From NCBI GenBank assembly GCA_934096805.1, contig CAKOMW010000002.1:62001-126000 (forward strand): a stretch of 64,000 nt of DNA, read 5' to 3'. The notes beneath the pieces are model-generated. The model was not told where the DNA came from and ran no database searches. It was given only the letters and a program-made list of their open reading frames with translations. This document shows, piece after piece, positions 37,369 to 46,505 of the stretch; the stretch's first letter is position 1; every line of letters starts with the position of its first letter. The position numbers and the translations under genes were made by a program. Origin of the DNA: an uncultured Bacilli bacterium (GTDB taxonomy: Bacteria > Bacillota_I > Bacilli_A > RF39 > UBA660).

Positions 37369-37614
37369 TTGAAATTAAGTGATAGTTTTTTTAAGAAAGT
37401 TGAGAAGAAGACTAATGTTGATAAGAGTACAATCCTTTCATTAGCTGAAAAACTTCAGAATGATAATATGAAAAATGAGGATGCCTTAAGAGATGTCATA
37501 AAGGAGATAAGTGCTTTAACAGGTAGAGATGTTTCTAAGGAAAAAGAGGATAAAATCATTAGCACTATTATGAATGATAAGGTTCCTGATAATTTAGATA
37601 AGTTTGTAGAATAG
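37369..37614 (+). CDS. SpoVIF-like sporulation protein
   Basis: An 81-residue protein with a TTG start, supported by GGGAGG seven bases upstream and no in-frame ATG nearby. The pattern FFKKVEKKTNVDKSTILSLA...ALRDVIKEISALTG matches the small stage VI sporulation protein F family, which acts in spore-coat assembly in Bacillus. It is transcribed away from the convergent pilB gene. Family assignment is from pattern recognition. Confidence 0.75.
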   Translation: MKLSDSFFKKVEKKTNVDKSTILSLAEKLQNDNMKNEDALRDVIKEISALTGRDVSKEKEDKIISTIMNDKVPDNLDKFVE

Positions 37615-37636
37615 AAAATAAAAAAGACAAGTTCAA

Positions 37637-39628
37637 TTAGAATATATCCTTGTCTTGATTTATTAAATTAATAAGTTCATCTGTATAATTAGATGGTCTT
37701 TTTTGTGTTTCATCTTTTGTTTGTTGTTCTATTGGTGATTGATTGTTTAAAGTTGTGTTATTTGTAACTTGATTGGTTTGTGTAGGATTTGAAACAGAAG
37801 TTTGTCCTATATCTATATTGTTATTTGGTATTGTATTGTTTTCTATGGTGTTATTTATTGGAGTTGGTTCAGATATAGGTGCAGTGTTTGGAGTGTCAAG
37901 TGGTGGTGTGCTATTAATTGTTGTTGTAGTATTTGGAGTATAGTTTACTAGAGGTTCATCATTTACTACGGTTTCATTTAGTGGAGTTTCTTTGATAGTG
38001 TTTATTTCATTGTTCTGTTCTACAGTTTTAATAGTACGTGGTTCTTCTGGGGTTGTATTAACATTCTTAAGAGTGATGCTTTCTTCTGTTCTTAAGTTGT
38101 TGAACAAATTATCGTTTACATTATTGTTGACACTGTTATTAACAATGTTTTGTTCTTTGTTTACATCATTGTTTACACTTTCGCTTATAGTGTTATTGAT
38201 GTCAGGTATTGTTTCATTTGCAGTGTTTATTTTATTTTTATTGTTTGTTGTATCTCCGGTTGGAATACTTATTATAGTGTTATTTTCTACAGTGTCTTTT
38301 GGTTGCACTTGGTTTTTATTTTCTTTTGGTTCTTCTATTTTTTGTTTCTCACTTTCCATAGTTATTTCAATATTTTCTGGGGCATCGTTTAGGATGTCGT
38401 TTAGTTCATTTGCTTTGGAACTGAAGATGTCATCAACATCGTCATCTAAGTCAACTAGTCTAAATACTTCTTCGAATGTTGTTGTTCCATTTATTATTTT
38501 TAATAAACCGTCTTGTAATAGAGTTTTTATATTTTTTTGATATATTAATTTTCTTAGAGTGTGTCTATCTTCATTTTTATTTATTGCGTCTCTTATTTCT
38601 TCATTTATAAGTAGTACTTCTTGTAAAGCTATTCTTCCTTTGTATCCTTTTGTACATTCATCACATTTTCCAGGTTCATAGACTTCATTAACTTCCATAT
38701 TTAAAGCTTTTTTAAATATTTGTTTTTCAGCTTCGGTTGTAGGTCTTTTTTTAGCACATTTTTTGCATAGTTTTCTAGCTAGTGTTTGTGATATTATTCC
38801 TTTTAGTGATGATGCTAGTAGGTAACGTTCAACATCCATGTCAATAAGTCTTTCAATAGTAGTAAGGGAGTTGTTGGTATGTAGTGTTGATAGTACTAAG
38901 TGTCCTGTGATTGATGCACGTACTGCTATTTTAGCGGTTTCGCTATCTCTTATTTCTCCGATTAGAATTATGTTCGGATCTTGTCTTAGGATTGATCTTA
39001 AAACATTTGCAAAGTCTAATCCTATTTCAGGGTTAACTTGTACTTGATTTATTCCTTCAATGTTCATTTCTACTGGGTCTTCAACGGTAATAATGTTGGT
39101 TTCTTCGCGATTAAGTCTTTGAAGAATAGAGTATACTGTTGTTGACTTACCAGAACCAGTAGCTCCAGTTACCAGAATGATACCATTAGGGTTAGCAATC
39201 ATTTTTAGGATTAGTTCATAGTTTTCATTAGTGAATCCTAGTGTTTCTAGTCCTTGTAAACTCATTGAATAATCAAGAATTCTGATTACTATTTTTTCTC
39301 CAAAAGAGGTTGGTAAAGCTGAAACACGCATATCTAGATCTAGGTCTTCAATAGTGGTTTTTATGGCACCATCTTGAGGCAGACGTGATTCAGTAATGTT
39401 CATTCCCGCTAAAAGTTTAACTCTTGTAATTAGGTTTCTTTTATATTTATTTTCAATTATGGCATAGTCAATAAGACTACCATCGATTCTTATTCTTATT
39501 TTTAAGTAGTTTTCCATTGGATCGAAATGAATATCACTGGCGTTTCTTTTGGCAGAGTCAATAATTATTTCATTTACTATATCTACAATTGGAGTATTTA
39601 AAAAGTCAAATTCTCTCATATCTCTCAT
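37637..39628 (-). CDS. Type IV pilus / type II secretion ATPase (PilB/GspE family) with long C-terminal tail
   Basis: A 663-residue protein. The first 400 residues are a PilB/GspE motor: Walker A GATGSGKSTT (about 155), DPVEMNIEGINQVQVNPEIG, Walker B ILIGEIRDSETA, the His box TGHLVLSTLHTN, and a CKKC...CDEC zinc site. It powers assembly of pilins like those encoded divergently just upstream. The N-terminal N1 domain usual in PilB is missing. Residues 430-663 form an unusual Asn/Thr/Pro-rich low-complexity tail ending in a short conserved-looking helix. The ATG at 39628 has GAGGGA upstream. Confidence 0.9.
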   Translation of the reverse strand: MRDMREFDFLNTPIVDIVNEIIIDSAKRNASDIHFDPMENYLKIRIRIDGSLIDYAIIENKYKRNLITRVKLLAGMNITESRLPQDGAIKTTIEDLDLDMRVSALPTSFGEKIVIRILDYSMSLQGLETLGFTNENYELILKMIANPNGIILVTGATGSGKSTTVYSILQRLNREETNIITVEDPVEMNIEGINQVQVNPEIGLDFANVLRSILRQDPNIILIGEIRDSETAKIAVRASITGHLVLSTLHTNNSLTTIERLIDMDVERYLLASSLKGIISQTLARKLCKKCAKKRPTTEAEKQIFKKALNMEVNEVYEPGKCDECTKGYKGRIALQEVLLINEEIRDAINKNEDRHTLRKLIYQKNIKTLLQDGLLKIINGTTTFEEVFRLVDLDDDVDDIFSSKANELNDILNDAPENIEITMESEKQKIEEPKENKNQVQPKDTVENNTIISIPTGDTTNNKNKINTANETIPDINNTISESVNNDVNKEQNIVNNSVNNNVNDNLFNNLRTEESITLKNVNTTPEEPRTIKTVEQNNEINTIKETPLNETVVNDEPLVNYTPNTTTTINSTPPLDTPNTAPISEPTPINNTIENNTIPNNNIDIGQTSVSNPTQTNQVTNNTTLNNQSPIEQQTKDETQKRPSNYTDELINLINQDKDIF

Positions 39629-39735
39629 ATGTAATCCCTCATTTATTCTTAATTTATTCTTTTTTCTATTTTATACTAGAAATTATCTCATAATTATTAT
39701 ATAATAGTTTTAGTTAATAATCAAGGGTGATTTTT

Positions 39736-41079
39736 ATGAAGTTGAAAAAGAATAATAAGGGTTTTGCTTTAGCGGAAATTTTGGCTGTTACGCTTGTTTT
39801 AATGGTGATTTTTACTGTTCTTTATAGTAATTTCATGCCTTTAGCAGGGGAATATGAAAAGAATATTTCTTATAAAGATGTTTCTAGTCAATATACTTTA
39901 CATTATTTTAAGAAGATGTTACTTACTAAGGTTGATAAAAGTGCGCTTACTTTAGATAATAAAAAATTTAAAGTTTTAGATAGTAGTATATGTAATAGTG
40001 ATGCATCGTGTACTAGTTTATTTAATACTTTTAATCCTTATTTGATTCTTACTAAGTATAATATAAGTGAATTAAAAAGTGATATAGCTAATACAACTGA
40101 TGAAACTTTAAAAGAATTTTCATCTTATATAAGTAGTTCTCCTGATTATAAAAATAGAGATAATCAAGAAGAGGTTTATCGTTTAATGATAAAGACTGAT
40201 TCTGGATATGCTACATCAGCACTTTTTGATGTTAATGTTTCTAATTCTGGTAGTGATATGACTGCTTTAGAATTTGCTAATGCTAATGTTAAGAAAGGTG
40301 GATTGGAGCAAGTTTCTCATGGCATAGATAGTAGTCTTCAAGTAGATAGTAATTTTACTAATGAATATAGATATCGTGGTGGAAGCGTAAATAATTATGT
40401 GACATTTAATAATGAGGTATGGAGAATTATTGGAATTATTCCTACTGAAGACACAAATGGCAATGTAGAAAATAGATTTAAAATAATAAGAGATGAGTCA
40501 ATTGGTGCTAATTATTGGAATACTAATGGGACTAATGATTGGACAGTTGCTACTCTTAATACGTATTTGAATGGAGATTATTATAATGGTTTAAGTACTG
40601 AAGCTAAGAGTATGATAGGAACTACTAAGTATTATCTTGGAGGATATGACTCTTCTAATGTAACAGTAGATGTGATGTGGCAATATGAAAGAAAAAATTA
40701 TTCTAATAGAACTGGTTATTTTTATGGATCTAATTCAGTAGTGCAAAGTGATGCAAATAAAAAGATAGCAATAATGTATGCAAGTGATTATGGATATGGA
40801 GCATCAAAAGAATGTAGTGATACTTTGTATAATTATAATTCTAATAATTGTAAGACTACAAATAATTGGTTGGATAAAAGTGCAAATTTTTGGATATTAT
40901 CACAGTCTTCTGTTGATACTCATTATGCATTTATTATACGTACTAATTATATAAGTTATAATGACGGGGTTGTTAATACTAAATCGTATGCGGTTCGTCC
41001 GGTTCTAAGTCTTTTATCTAATGTTAAAATAGTTGGTGGAGATGGTACTAATGAATCACCATATCAGTTGGGGGTGTAA
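39736..41079 (+). CDS. Prepilin-like protein fused to the variable lectin-like domain
   Basis: About 447 residues from ATG 39736 (GGGTGA site; GTG/TTG-type upstream start less likely). The N-terminus is a class III/IV prepilin: KKNNKGFALAEILAVTLVLMV with cleavage expected after Gly. After the helical stalk (to about 180), the C-terminal domain is the same one carried by cassettes A, C and D (YRYRGGSVNNYVTFNNEVWRI; TTKYYLGGYD; ASDYGYGASKEC; VRPVLSLLSNVKI), with its own divergent tip. This would display the domain on a pilus. It pairs with the second prepilin and the divergent ATPase. Confidence 0.82.
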   Translation: MKLKKNNKGFALAEILAVTLVLMVIFTVLYSNFMPLAGEYEKNISYKDVSSQYTLHYFKKMLLTKVDKSALTLDNKKFKVLDSSICNSDASCTSLFNTFNPYLILTKYNISELKSDIANTTDETLKEFSSYISSSPDYKNRDNQEEVYRLMIKTDSGYATSALFDVNVSNSGSDMTALEFANANVKKGGLEQVSHGIDSSLQVDSNFTNEYRYRGGSVNNYVTFNNEVWRIIGIIPTEDTNGNVENRFKIIRDESIGANYWNTNGTNDWTVATLNTYLNGDYYNGLSTEAKSMIGTTKYYLGGYDSSNVTVDVMWQYERKNYSNRTGYFYGSNSVVQSDANKKIAIMYASDYGYGASKECSDTLYNYNSNNCKTTNNWLDKSANFWILSQSSVDTHYAFIIRTNYISYNDGVVNTKSYAVRPVLSLLSNVKIVGGDGTNESPYQLGV

Positions 41080-41081
41080 TA

Positions 41082-41576
41082 GTGAAGTTAAATAATAAGG
41101 GTATTACTTTAGTTGAAGTAATTGTAACATTTGCTCTTCTTATGATTATCTTAGTTGGTTTATTTAATATAATTCTTGATGTAAAGTCTGATGTTTCTGA
41201 TAGGCAAATGATAAAGGATTTTAAGGATTATGATAATCTTATGATTACAAGGATTCAGGGGGATTTTATTACAAAACAAGTTACTGGTTGTAGTAGTATT
41301 TCTGATAATGTTTTTAAGTGTGATTATAAAGATGACTCTAAAGAAATAGCTATCGTTAATGGTTCTAATGGGTATCCAGTTATCAAATATAATGGTGTAG
41401 AGTATGAAGTTCCTAATAGTGATGTGTTAACTTTTGATACTGCAAATAGAATAGAGTATAATAATAATCTTATAACAATTCATTTTAAGTATAGGTTTGT
41501 TAATGATGAGCCTAGTGAGGGTGAAGAAGAAAGTTTTCCTTATGGTTTTGAGATTAAGCACCCCATATTAAAGTGA
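41082..41576 (+). CDS. Prepilin-like protein with N-terminal methylation motif
   Basis: A 164-residue protein, probably GTG 41082 start, three bases after the preceding stop. The prepilin signal NNKGITLVEVIVTFALLMIIL has the cleavage Gly, the conserved Glu five residues later and the hydrophobic stalk. The remaining 130 residues form a small globular domain (VTGCSSISDNVFKCDY). It is probably a minor pilin or pseudopilin acting with the 39736 product. Its 3' end overlaps ylbJ on the other strand by 23 bases. Confidence 0.82.
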   Translation: MKLNNKGITLVEVIVTFALLMIILVGLFNIILDVKSDVSDRQMIKDFKDYDNLMITRIQGDFITKQVTGCSSISDNVFKCDYKDDSKEIAIVNGSNGYPVIKYNGVEYEVPNSDVLTFDTANRIEYNNNLITIHFKYRFVNDEPSEGEEESFPYGFEIKHPILK

Positions 41577-42492
41577 TTGTTATAGCTATTATTGAGCTAG
41601 TTATTCCATGAATTATTCTGGCTAATAAAAAGGGTAAATATTTTACTCTTTTTTTGTTTAGAATATTCATTATTTGAGTATGAATGCATAGTCCTCCGAA
41701 TGATAGAAAGAATGTTGATAAAATTAATTTTAGATTGGTGTTGGTTAGTAATGACGTGTATTTTAAACCGATTGTCATTTCAATTAGTCCTTTTATAATT
41801 GTGCTTTTTGGCATCATAGTTATTATTATTTGAAATGTTACTAGGATACCAAATATTAATATCATTGTACTTAGAGCATCTTTAATAGCATTTAATAAGA
41901 CATTAAAAAATTTAGTAGTATTTATTTTTATAATTAGTTCTCTAATGCTTTGTCTTATGTTTTCTTCTTTTAGTTCTTCTTTTTTATTATAGTTTCTAAA
42001 GATTAGTCCTGTTATAATGTTTCCAGTGATGTGTGATATTAGAATGATGTAGCCTAGTTTTATATTATTTAGAAACATTATTCCGACGGTGTTTATTATG
42101 AATAAAGGGTTTGAAAAGAATGTGAACTGAAGTATTTTATTTGCATCTTTTTCATCTATTAGATTTTTATTCATAAGGCTTTCAATGTACTTGGCACTGC
42201 TGGGGAAGCCCGTTAGCATGCTCATAAAAAAAACAAAGCTTGCTTCTTTTCTTGTTTTGAATAGTTTATAGAATGGTTTTTTAAAGATGTTTCCTAGTAC
42301 TTCAGGTATTTTTATTTCTACTAAAATGTATGATATAATAAACATAGGGAATAGTGAAGGGAATATGTTTTTTAGAAAAAGTTCATAGCTTTCGAAGATT
42401 GCTGTGGTTATATTTTTAGAATTAGTAAAGACATAAATTATTATTAGTGCTAATAATATAATAATTGTTAATGAATTTATTTTTTTCTTCAT
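41554..42492 (-). CDS. YlbJ-like sporulation integral membrane protein
   Basis: A 312-residue protein with about eight membrane helices. Family blocks include LFPMFIISYILVEI, FFMSMLTGFPSSAKYIESL and LSFGGLCIHTQIMNIL, as in the nucleoside-transporter-like YlbJ family, needed for spore cortex formation in Bacillus. It is shorter than B. subtilis YlbJ (about 400 residues). It is divergent from the protease gene that follows, and convergent with the prepilin. Confidence 0.85.
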   Translation of the reverse strand: MKKKINSLTIIILLALIIIYVFTNSKNITTAIFESYELFLKNIFPSLFPMFIISYILVEIKIPEVLGNIFKKPFYKLFKTRKEASFVFFMSMLTGFPSSAKYIESLMNKNLIDEKDANKILQFTFFSNPLFIINTVGIMFLNNIKLGYIILISHITGNIITGLIFRNYNKKEELKEENIRQSIRELIIKINTTKFFNVLLNAIKDALSTMILIFGILVTFQIIITMMPKSTIIKGLIEMTIGLKYTSLLTNTNLKLILSTFFLSFGGLCIHTQIMNILNKKRVKYLPFLLARIIHGITSSIIAITITLIWGA

Positions 42493-42539
42493 ACTTTTTT
42501 CACTTTCCTGTTATAATTATATTAAGGAGATATTATTGT

Positions 42540-43544
42540 ATGAAAAATAAAATTAATTTAAAAAAAATATTTACTGTTAGGAATGTTGTATATTTTTTGG
42601 TTTTATTATTAATCTTTTTAATGGTTGTAACTCCGGTTAATTATTATATAACTATTGGTGGAGGGGCAATGAATTTAGATGATGATATTAAGATTTCTGG
42701 TGAGAGTGTTAGTAAGGGTTCGATTAATGCTACTTATGTTAATTCTTTAAAGGGAACTGTGTTTTTTTATCTTCTTTCTTATGTTGTTCCATCTTTTGAT
42801 AGAGAAAAGGTTAGTGATTCTATATATAAGGATGAAACTGTTGAAGATGCACTTTTTAGAGAAAAGTTGTATTTTAATAGTTCTATTTCTAATGCTACTT
42901 TTGTAGCATATTCTAAGGCTAATAAAAAAATTGCTGTTAAGAATAGTTCTTTGTATGTTTTATATGTTGATTCTTTTGCTACTACTTCTTTAAAGGTTAG
43001 AGATAAAATAATTTCTATTGATGGTAATGATGTGTTTGATAATGCGTCTTTTAAGAGTATTATTAATGGTTATAATGAAGGTGCTATTGTTAATATAAAG
43101 GTACTTAGGGATAAGAAGTTAATTGATACAAAGACTACTGTAAAGTTAATAGATAATGAAAAAAAGATTGGGGTTTATATTTTGAATGATTATGAATATG
43201 ATGTTTCTCCAAAGGTAGAGTTTGATTTTTCTGGTAAACAAAGTGGTTCTTCTGGGGGTCTTATGTTAAGCTTGTCTATATATAACAAACTTGTTCCTAA
43301 TGATATAACTAAGGGTTATAAAGTGTGTGGTACAGGGACAATTGATAAGAATGGAAATGTTGGTGAAATTGGAGGAGTAGAGTATAAACTTCGTGGTGCT
43401 AATAGAAAGAAGTGTGATATTTTCTTTGTTCCTGTTGATAATTATAAGGAAGTTTCTGATATAATTAGTAAAAAGAACTATAGTTTTAAGATATATAAGG
43501 TTAGTACTTTCGATGAAGCTGTTGAAGTGTTAAATGATTTGTAA
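42540..43544 (+). CDS. PDZ-domain, Lon-like serine protease (SepM/YlbL family)
   Basis: A 334-residue protein from ATG 42540 (AAGGAG site); a longer upstream frame is not needed. N-terminal membrane helix (VVYFLVLLLIFLMVVTPVNYY), a PDZ domain (about 130-205), and a Lon-type proteolytic domain with the catalytic Ser in GSSGGLMLSLSIYNKLVP and Lys in GGVEYKLRGANRKKCD. It is extracellular. In streptococci SepM trims a competence pheromone; here the substrate is unknown. ylbJ and ylbL are close neighbours in Bacillus as well. Confidence 0.9.
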   Translation: MKNKINLKKIFTVRNVVYFLVLLLIFLMVVTPVNYYITIGGGAMNLDDDIKISGESVSKGSINATYVNSLKGTVFFYLLSYVVPSFDREKVSDSIYKDETVEDALFREKLYFNSSISNATFVAYSKANKKIAVKNSSLYVLYVDSFATTSLKVRDKIISIDGNDVFDNASFKSIINGYNEGAIVNIKVLRDKKLIDTKTTVKLIDNEKKIGVYILNDYEYDVSPKVEFDFSGKQSGSSGGLMLSLSIYNKLVPNDITKGYKVCGTGTIDKNGNVGEIGGVEYKLRGANRKKCDIFFVPVDNYKEVSDIISKKNYSFKIYKVSTFDEAVEVLNDL

Positions 43545-43600
43545 AAAATACTTCAAAATAAGTTTTTTATGTGATAGAATATATTTATAGGAGGATGCTT

Positions 43601-44104
43601 ATGAAGAATGTAAAGCCAAAAAGTTATTTTGTGTTAGGACTTATTATTGTTGCTACAATAATAGTTAGTTTTTACTTGTTTTCTTGGTATAAACATTATA
43701 ATGATAATAAATTGTCTAATTCTGTTATTTCTGATACTTTGATGGAAGTTAAGTATGATGATTTAGATAGTGTTTTAAGAGAAAGAGATTTTTTAATAGT
43801 TTATATGTGTACTACTAGTGAGAAGATGTGTCGTAGTTTTGAGGCAAAGTTTAAAGATTATGTAGCAAATAATAATTTGAATGATGATATTGTTTATCTT
43901 AGTTTAGGATTTAAAAATGATGAGAATGATTATTCTGTTAAAATATATGATAGGTATAAGGGTATTAATTTAGTTAAGAAGATTAATAAATATCCAACTC
44001 TTTTGGTGTTTAAGAGTGGTGAGATTATAGATATTTTGTCTTCTTCTGATAAGGTCCTTTCTTTGTCACAGATTGATGATTTTTTAAAGGGTTATGAATT
44101 ATGA
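43601..44104 (+). CDS. Membrane-anchored thioredoxin-fold protein with atypical cysteines
   Basis: A 167-residue protein from ATG 43601 (AGGAGG site). It has one N-terminal membrane anchor, then a thioredoxin-like domain (FLIVYMCTTSEKMC...KYPTLLVFKSGEII). Instead of CxxC the active-site region reads CTTSEKMC, with six residues between the cysteines, so ordinary oxidoreductase activity is doubtful. It overlaps trmL by four bases (ATGA), so translation is coupled. Confidence 0.7.
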   Translation: MKNVKPKSYFVLGLIIVATIIVSFYLFSWYKHYNDNKLSNSVISDTLMEVKYDDLDSVLRERDFLIVYMCTTSEKMCRSFEAKFKDYVANNNLNDDIVYLSLGFKNDENDYSVKIYDRYKGINLVKKINKYPTLLVFKSGEIIDILSSSDKVLSLSQIDDFLKGYEL

Positions 44105-44610
44105 TAAATATTGTTTTGTATGAACCAGAAATACCTCAGAATACTGGTAATATTATGAGGACTTGTGTTGCTACGGGTGCTCGTCTTCATCTTATTGAAC
44201 CTCTTGGTTTTTCATTAGACGAGAAGAGTATTAAAAGAAGTGGTGCTAATTATATAGATAAGCTTGATTATAGGGTTTATGAGAATTTTTCTTCTTTTAA
44301 GGAAAATAATCCTGGTATTTATTATTATTTTACAAGATATGGAAAAAAGCCTCATAGTAGTTTTGATTATACTTTGGATAATGATAAGGATATATACTTG
44401 ATTTTTGGTAGAGAGTCTACTGGTATTGATAAGGAAATACTTAAGAATGATTTGGAACATTGTATGAGGATTCCTATGACTAGTGATGTTAGGAGTCTTA
44501 ATTTATCTAATTGTGTTGCTATTGTTTTATATGAAGTTTTAAGACAATTTAATTATAATGATTTACTTAGAACTGAGCCCCATAAAGGTGAAGATTTTTT
44601 AGAAAGATAG
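44101..44610 (+). CDS. trmL: tRNA (cytidine/uridine-34-2'-O)-methyltransferase TrmL
   Basis: A 169-residue SPOUT-class methyltransferase. It methylates the ribose of the wobble base of some leucine tRNAs using SAM. Motifs are LYEPEIPQNTGNIMRTCVATG at the N-terminus (given in parts: LYEPEIPQNTG, NIMRTCVATG), LIFGRESTGID (SAM-binding knot) and MRIPMTSDVRSLNLSNCVAIVLYE shown here as MRIPMTSDVRSLNLS. Standard length. It overlaps the preceding thioredoxin-like gene. Confidence 0.93.
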   Translation: MINIVLYEPEIPQNTGNIMRTCVATGARLHLIEPLGFSLDEKSIKRSGANYIDKLDYRVYENFSSFKENNPGIYYYFTRYGKKPHSSFDYTLDNDKDIYLIFGRESTGIDKEILKNDLEHCMRIPMTSDVRSLNLSNCVAIVLYEVLRQFNYNDLLRTEPHKGEDFLER

Positions 44611-44637
44611 AGTTTTGATTATTTCTATCTTTTTTGC
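44603..44637 (+). terminator. Terminator at the end of trmL
   Basis: An AAAGATAGA/TCTATCTTT stem followed by T run, overlapping the stop codon. Confidence 0.8.
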
Positions 44638-44648
44638 ATATAGTTTTA

Positions 44649-44677
44649 TTGACATGATATTTAGAGTGTGTTATATT
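44649..44677 (+). promoter_or_regulatory. Promoter of the nfeD-SPFH operon
   Basis: A consensus TTGACA and TATATT with 17-base spacing, 28 bases before the nfeD start codon. Confidence 0.75.
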
Positions 44678-44704
44678 AAGGGTGAATTTTTAGGAAGTGG
44701 TTTT

Positions 44705-45127
44705 ATGTATTCTTGGATTATATTATTTATTATACTTATATTGATTGAAGTATGTACGATTAATCTTACAACTATATGGTTTGCACTTGGTGCTTTGCTT
44801 GCTTATATTACGGGTTTTATTACGGATAATTTGATGATTCAAACAACGGTTTTCTTAGTAGTTAGTGTTGTTTCTTTGATATTTACAAGACCAATTGTTA
44901 GGAAATATTTGGTTAAAAAACCTTCAAGGACTAATGCTGATATGCTAATTGGTAAGATTGGAATTGTAACTAAAGAAATAAATAGAAATATTGTTGGAGA
45001 AGTTAAAATTGATGGTAAATATTGGAGTGCTAAGGGGAATAAAAAGATTAGTGTTGGTAGTAAAGTAGAGATACTTTCTATAGAAGGAGTAAAGTTAATT
45101 GTTAAAAAGAAGGAGGATGATGATTAA
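44705..45127 (+). CDS. NfeD family protein
   Basis: About 140 residues from ATG 44705, chosen because AGGAAGTGG precedes it and because an upstream TTG (44615) would place the start before the promoter. It has three to four membrane helices, then a C-terminal OB-fold (LIGKIGIVTKEIN...VGEVKIDGKYWSAKG...VEILSIEGVKLIVK). NfeD proteins partner SPFH/stomatin proteins in membrane microdomains. The next gene is its SPFH partner, with overlap of one base. Confidence 0.9.
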   Translation: MYSWIILFIILILIEVCTINLTTIWFALGALLAYITGFITDNLMIQTTVFLVVSVVSLIFTRPIVRKYLVKKPSRTNADMLIGKIGIVTKEINRNIVGEVKIDGKYWSAKGNKKISVGSKVEILSIEGVKLIVKKKEDDD

Positions 45128-46014
45128 TGATAATTCTTATTATTGTATTAGTTTTACTAATTATATCTGGAGTTAAAATAATTCCACAGTCAAAGGCTTA
45201 TGTTGTTGAAAGGCTTGGTTCTTATAGTAGAACATTACACAATGGTCTTAATTTTATAATACCAGTTCTTGAGAGGGTTTCTAATAGAGTTACTTTAAAG
45301 GAACAAGTTAGGGATTTTGCACCACAACCAGTTATTACAAAGGATAATGTTACAATGCAAATAGATACTGTTGTTTATTTTCAAATAACTGATCCTAAGC
45401 TTTATACTTATGGTATTGAAATGCCAATAAGTGCAATTGAAAATTTGACTGCTACTACACTTAGAAATATTATTGGAGAGTTGGAACTTGATGAGACTTT
45501 AACTTCACGTGATATTATTAATTCTAAGATGAGAGAAATACTTGATGAGGCAACTGATCCATGGGGTATTAAAGTTACACGTGTTGAGGTTAAGAATATT
45601 TTACCACCAAGAGATATTCAAGAAGCTATGGAAAAACAAATGCGTGCTGAGCGTGAAAGACGTGAAAAGATACTTCAAGCTGAAGGTGAAAAAAAAGCAG
45701 CTATTCTTACTGCTGAGGGTGAAAAACAAAGTATGATTTTACGTGCTGAGGCTAAGAAAGAGGCTCAAATAAAAGAAGCTGAAGGTGAGGCAGAAGCAAT
45801 TCTTAGGATTCAAGAAGCAACGGCTGAAGGACTTAAGTTAATTAAGAATGCTAAACCAGATGAGGCTGTATTAAAACTTAAGAGTTATGAAGCTTTTGTT
45901 GAAGTTTCTAATGGACAATCTACAAAAATTATTATTCCATCTGAGTTACAAAATTTAGCTAGTGTTGCTACTACTGTTGGAGAACTTATAGATAAGAAAG
46001 AAAAAAATAATTAA
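45127..46014 (+). CDS. SPFH/band 7 (stomatin-like, QmcA type) protein
   Basis: A 295-residue protein with an N-terminal membrane anchor, the SPFH domain (IIPQSKAYVVERLGSYSRTL; DNVTMQIDTVVYFQI; TLRNIIGELELDETLTSR), and a long alpha-helical coiled-coil segment of repeated Ala/Glu/Lys (ERREKILQAEGEKKAAILTA) before the C-terminal globule. It organises membrane microdomains and works with the NfeD protein encoded just upstream. Confidence 0.94.
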   Translation: MIILIIVLVLLIISGVKIIPQSKAYVVERLGSYSRTLHNGLNFIIPVLERVSNRVTLKEQVRDFAPQPVITKDNVTMQIDTVVYFQITDPKLYTYGIEMPISAIENLTATTLRNIIGELELDETLTSRDIINSKMREILDEATDPWGIKVTRVEVKNILPPRDIQEAMEKQMRAERERREKILQAEGEKKAAILTAEGEKQSMILRAEAKKEAQIKEAEGEAEAILRIQEATAEGLKLIKNAKPDEAVLKLKSYEAFVEVSNGQSTKIIIPSELQNLASVATTVGELIDKKEKNN

Positions 46015-46054
46015 TAAATGATGTATATTATTTGAATAAGTGCATATTATAATA

Positions 46055-46119
46055 ATGTCATAAGGATTTATGACATATAGAGGTTGAATGAAACTAAATA
46101 GTTTCATTTGCCTTTTTTT
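46055..46119 (+). terminator. Hairpin and rho-independent terminator
   Basis: ATGTCAT/ATGACAT hairpin at 46055-46076, then AATGAAACTA/TAGTTTCATT (46087-46108) followed by GCC and seven T. It ends the SPFH operon. Confidence 0.8.
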
Positions 46120-46505
46120 ATATGCAAGAAAGTGATTCTTAAATAAAAAATTATGTTATAAAAAAGTGAGGTTTCTTAATAATTAAGAAATAAGTATGGT
46201 GATGATTTCCGGATTTTTTTATTTTGTAAAGTTACTCTTAAAATTTAGTATTTATTCTTATATTGATTCTTTTCTGTTATAGTATGCTCCATAAAATCTT
46301 ATTTGTTTAAAGGTGGATTCAAATGTTACATAAGTTCTATCGTGATTAATAATTATTAATTATATCATGACAGCTTTATTAACGTATCTGTAAATATATT
46401 TGATAGCTATTTATATTTTATTAAATAATAAACAACTATTTAAAACTATTCTCATAAATTAATATAGAGGAAAAATAATTCTAAAAAATTAGAGGAGTGT
46501 GTATA
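46120..46505. promoter_or_regulatory. Intergenic leader of the collagen-like gene
   Basis: No ORF is seen. A TTTCTTAAT/ATTAAGAAA hairpin lies at 46172-46190. CATAAATT at 46453-46460 fits a sigma-K-type -10 (CATANNNT), which would suit a late spore-surface gene; this is a weak call. GAGGAG at 46492-46497 is the ribosome site. Confidence 0.35.
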
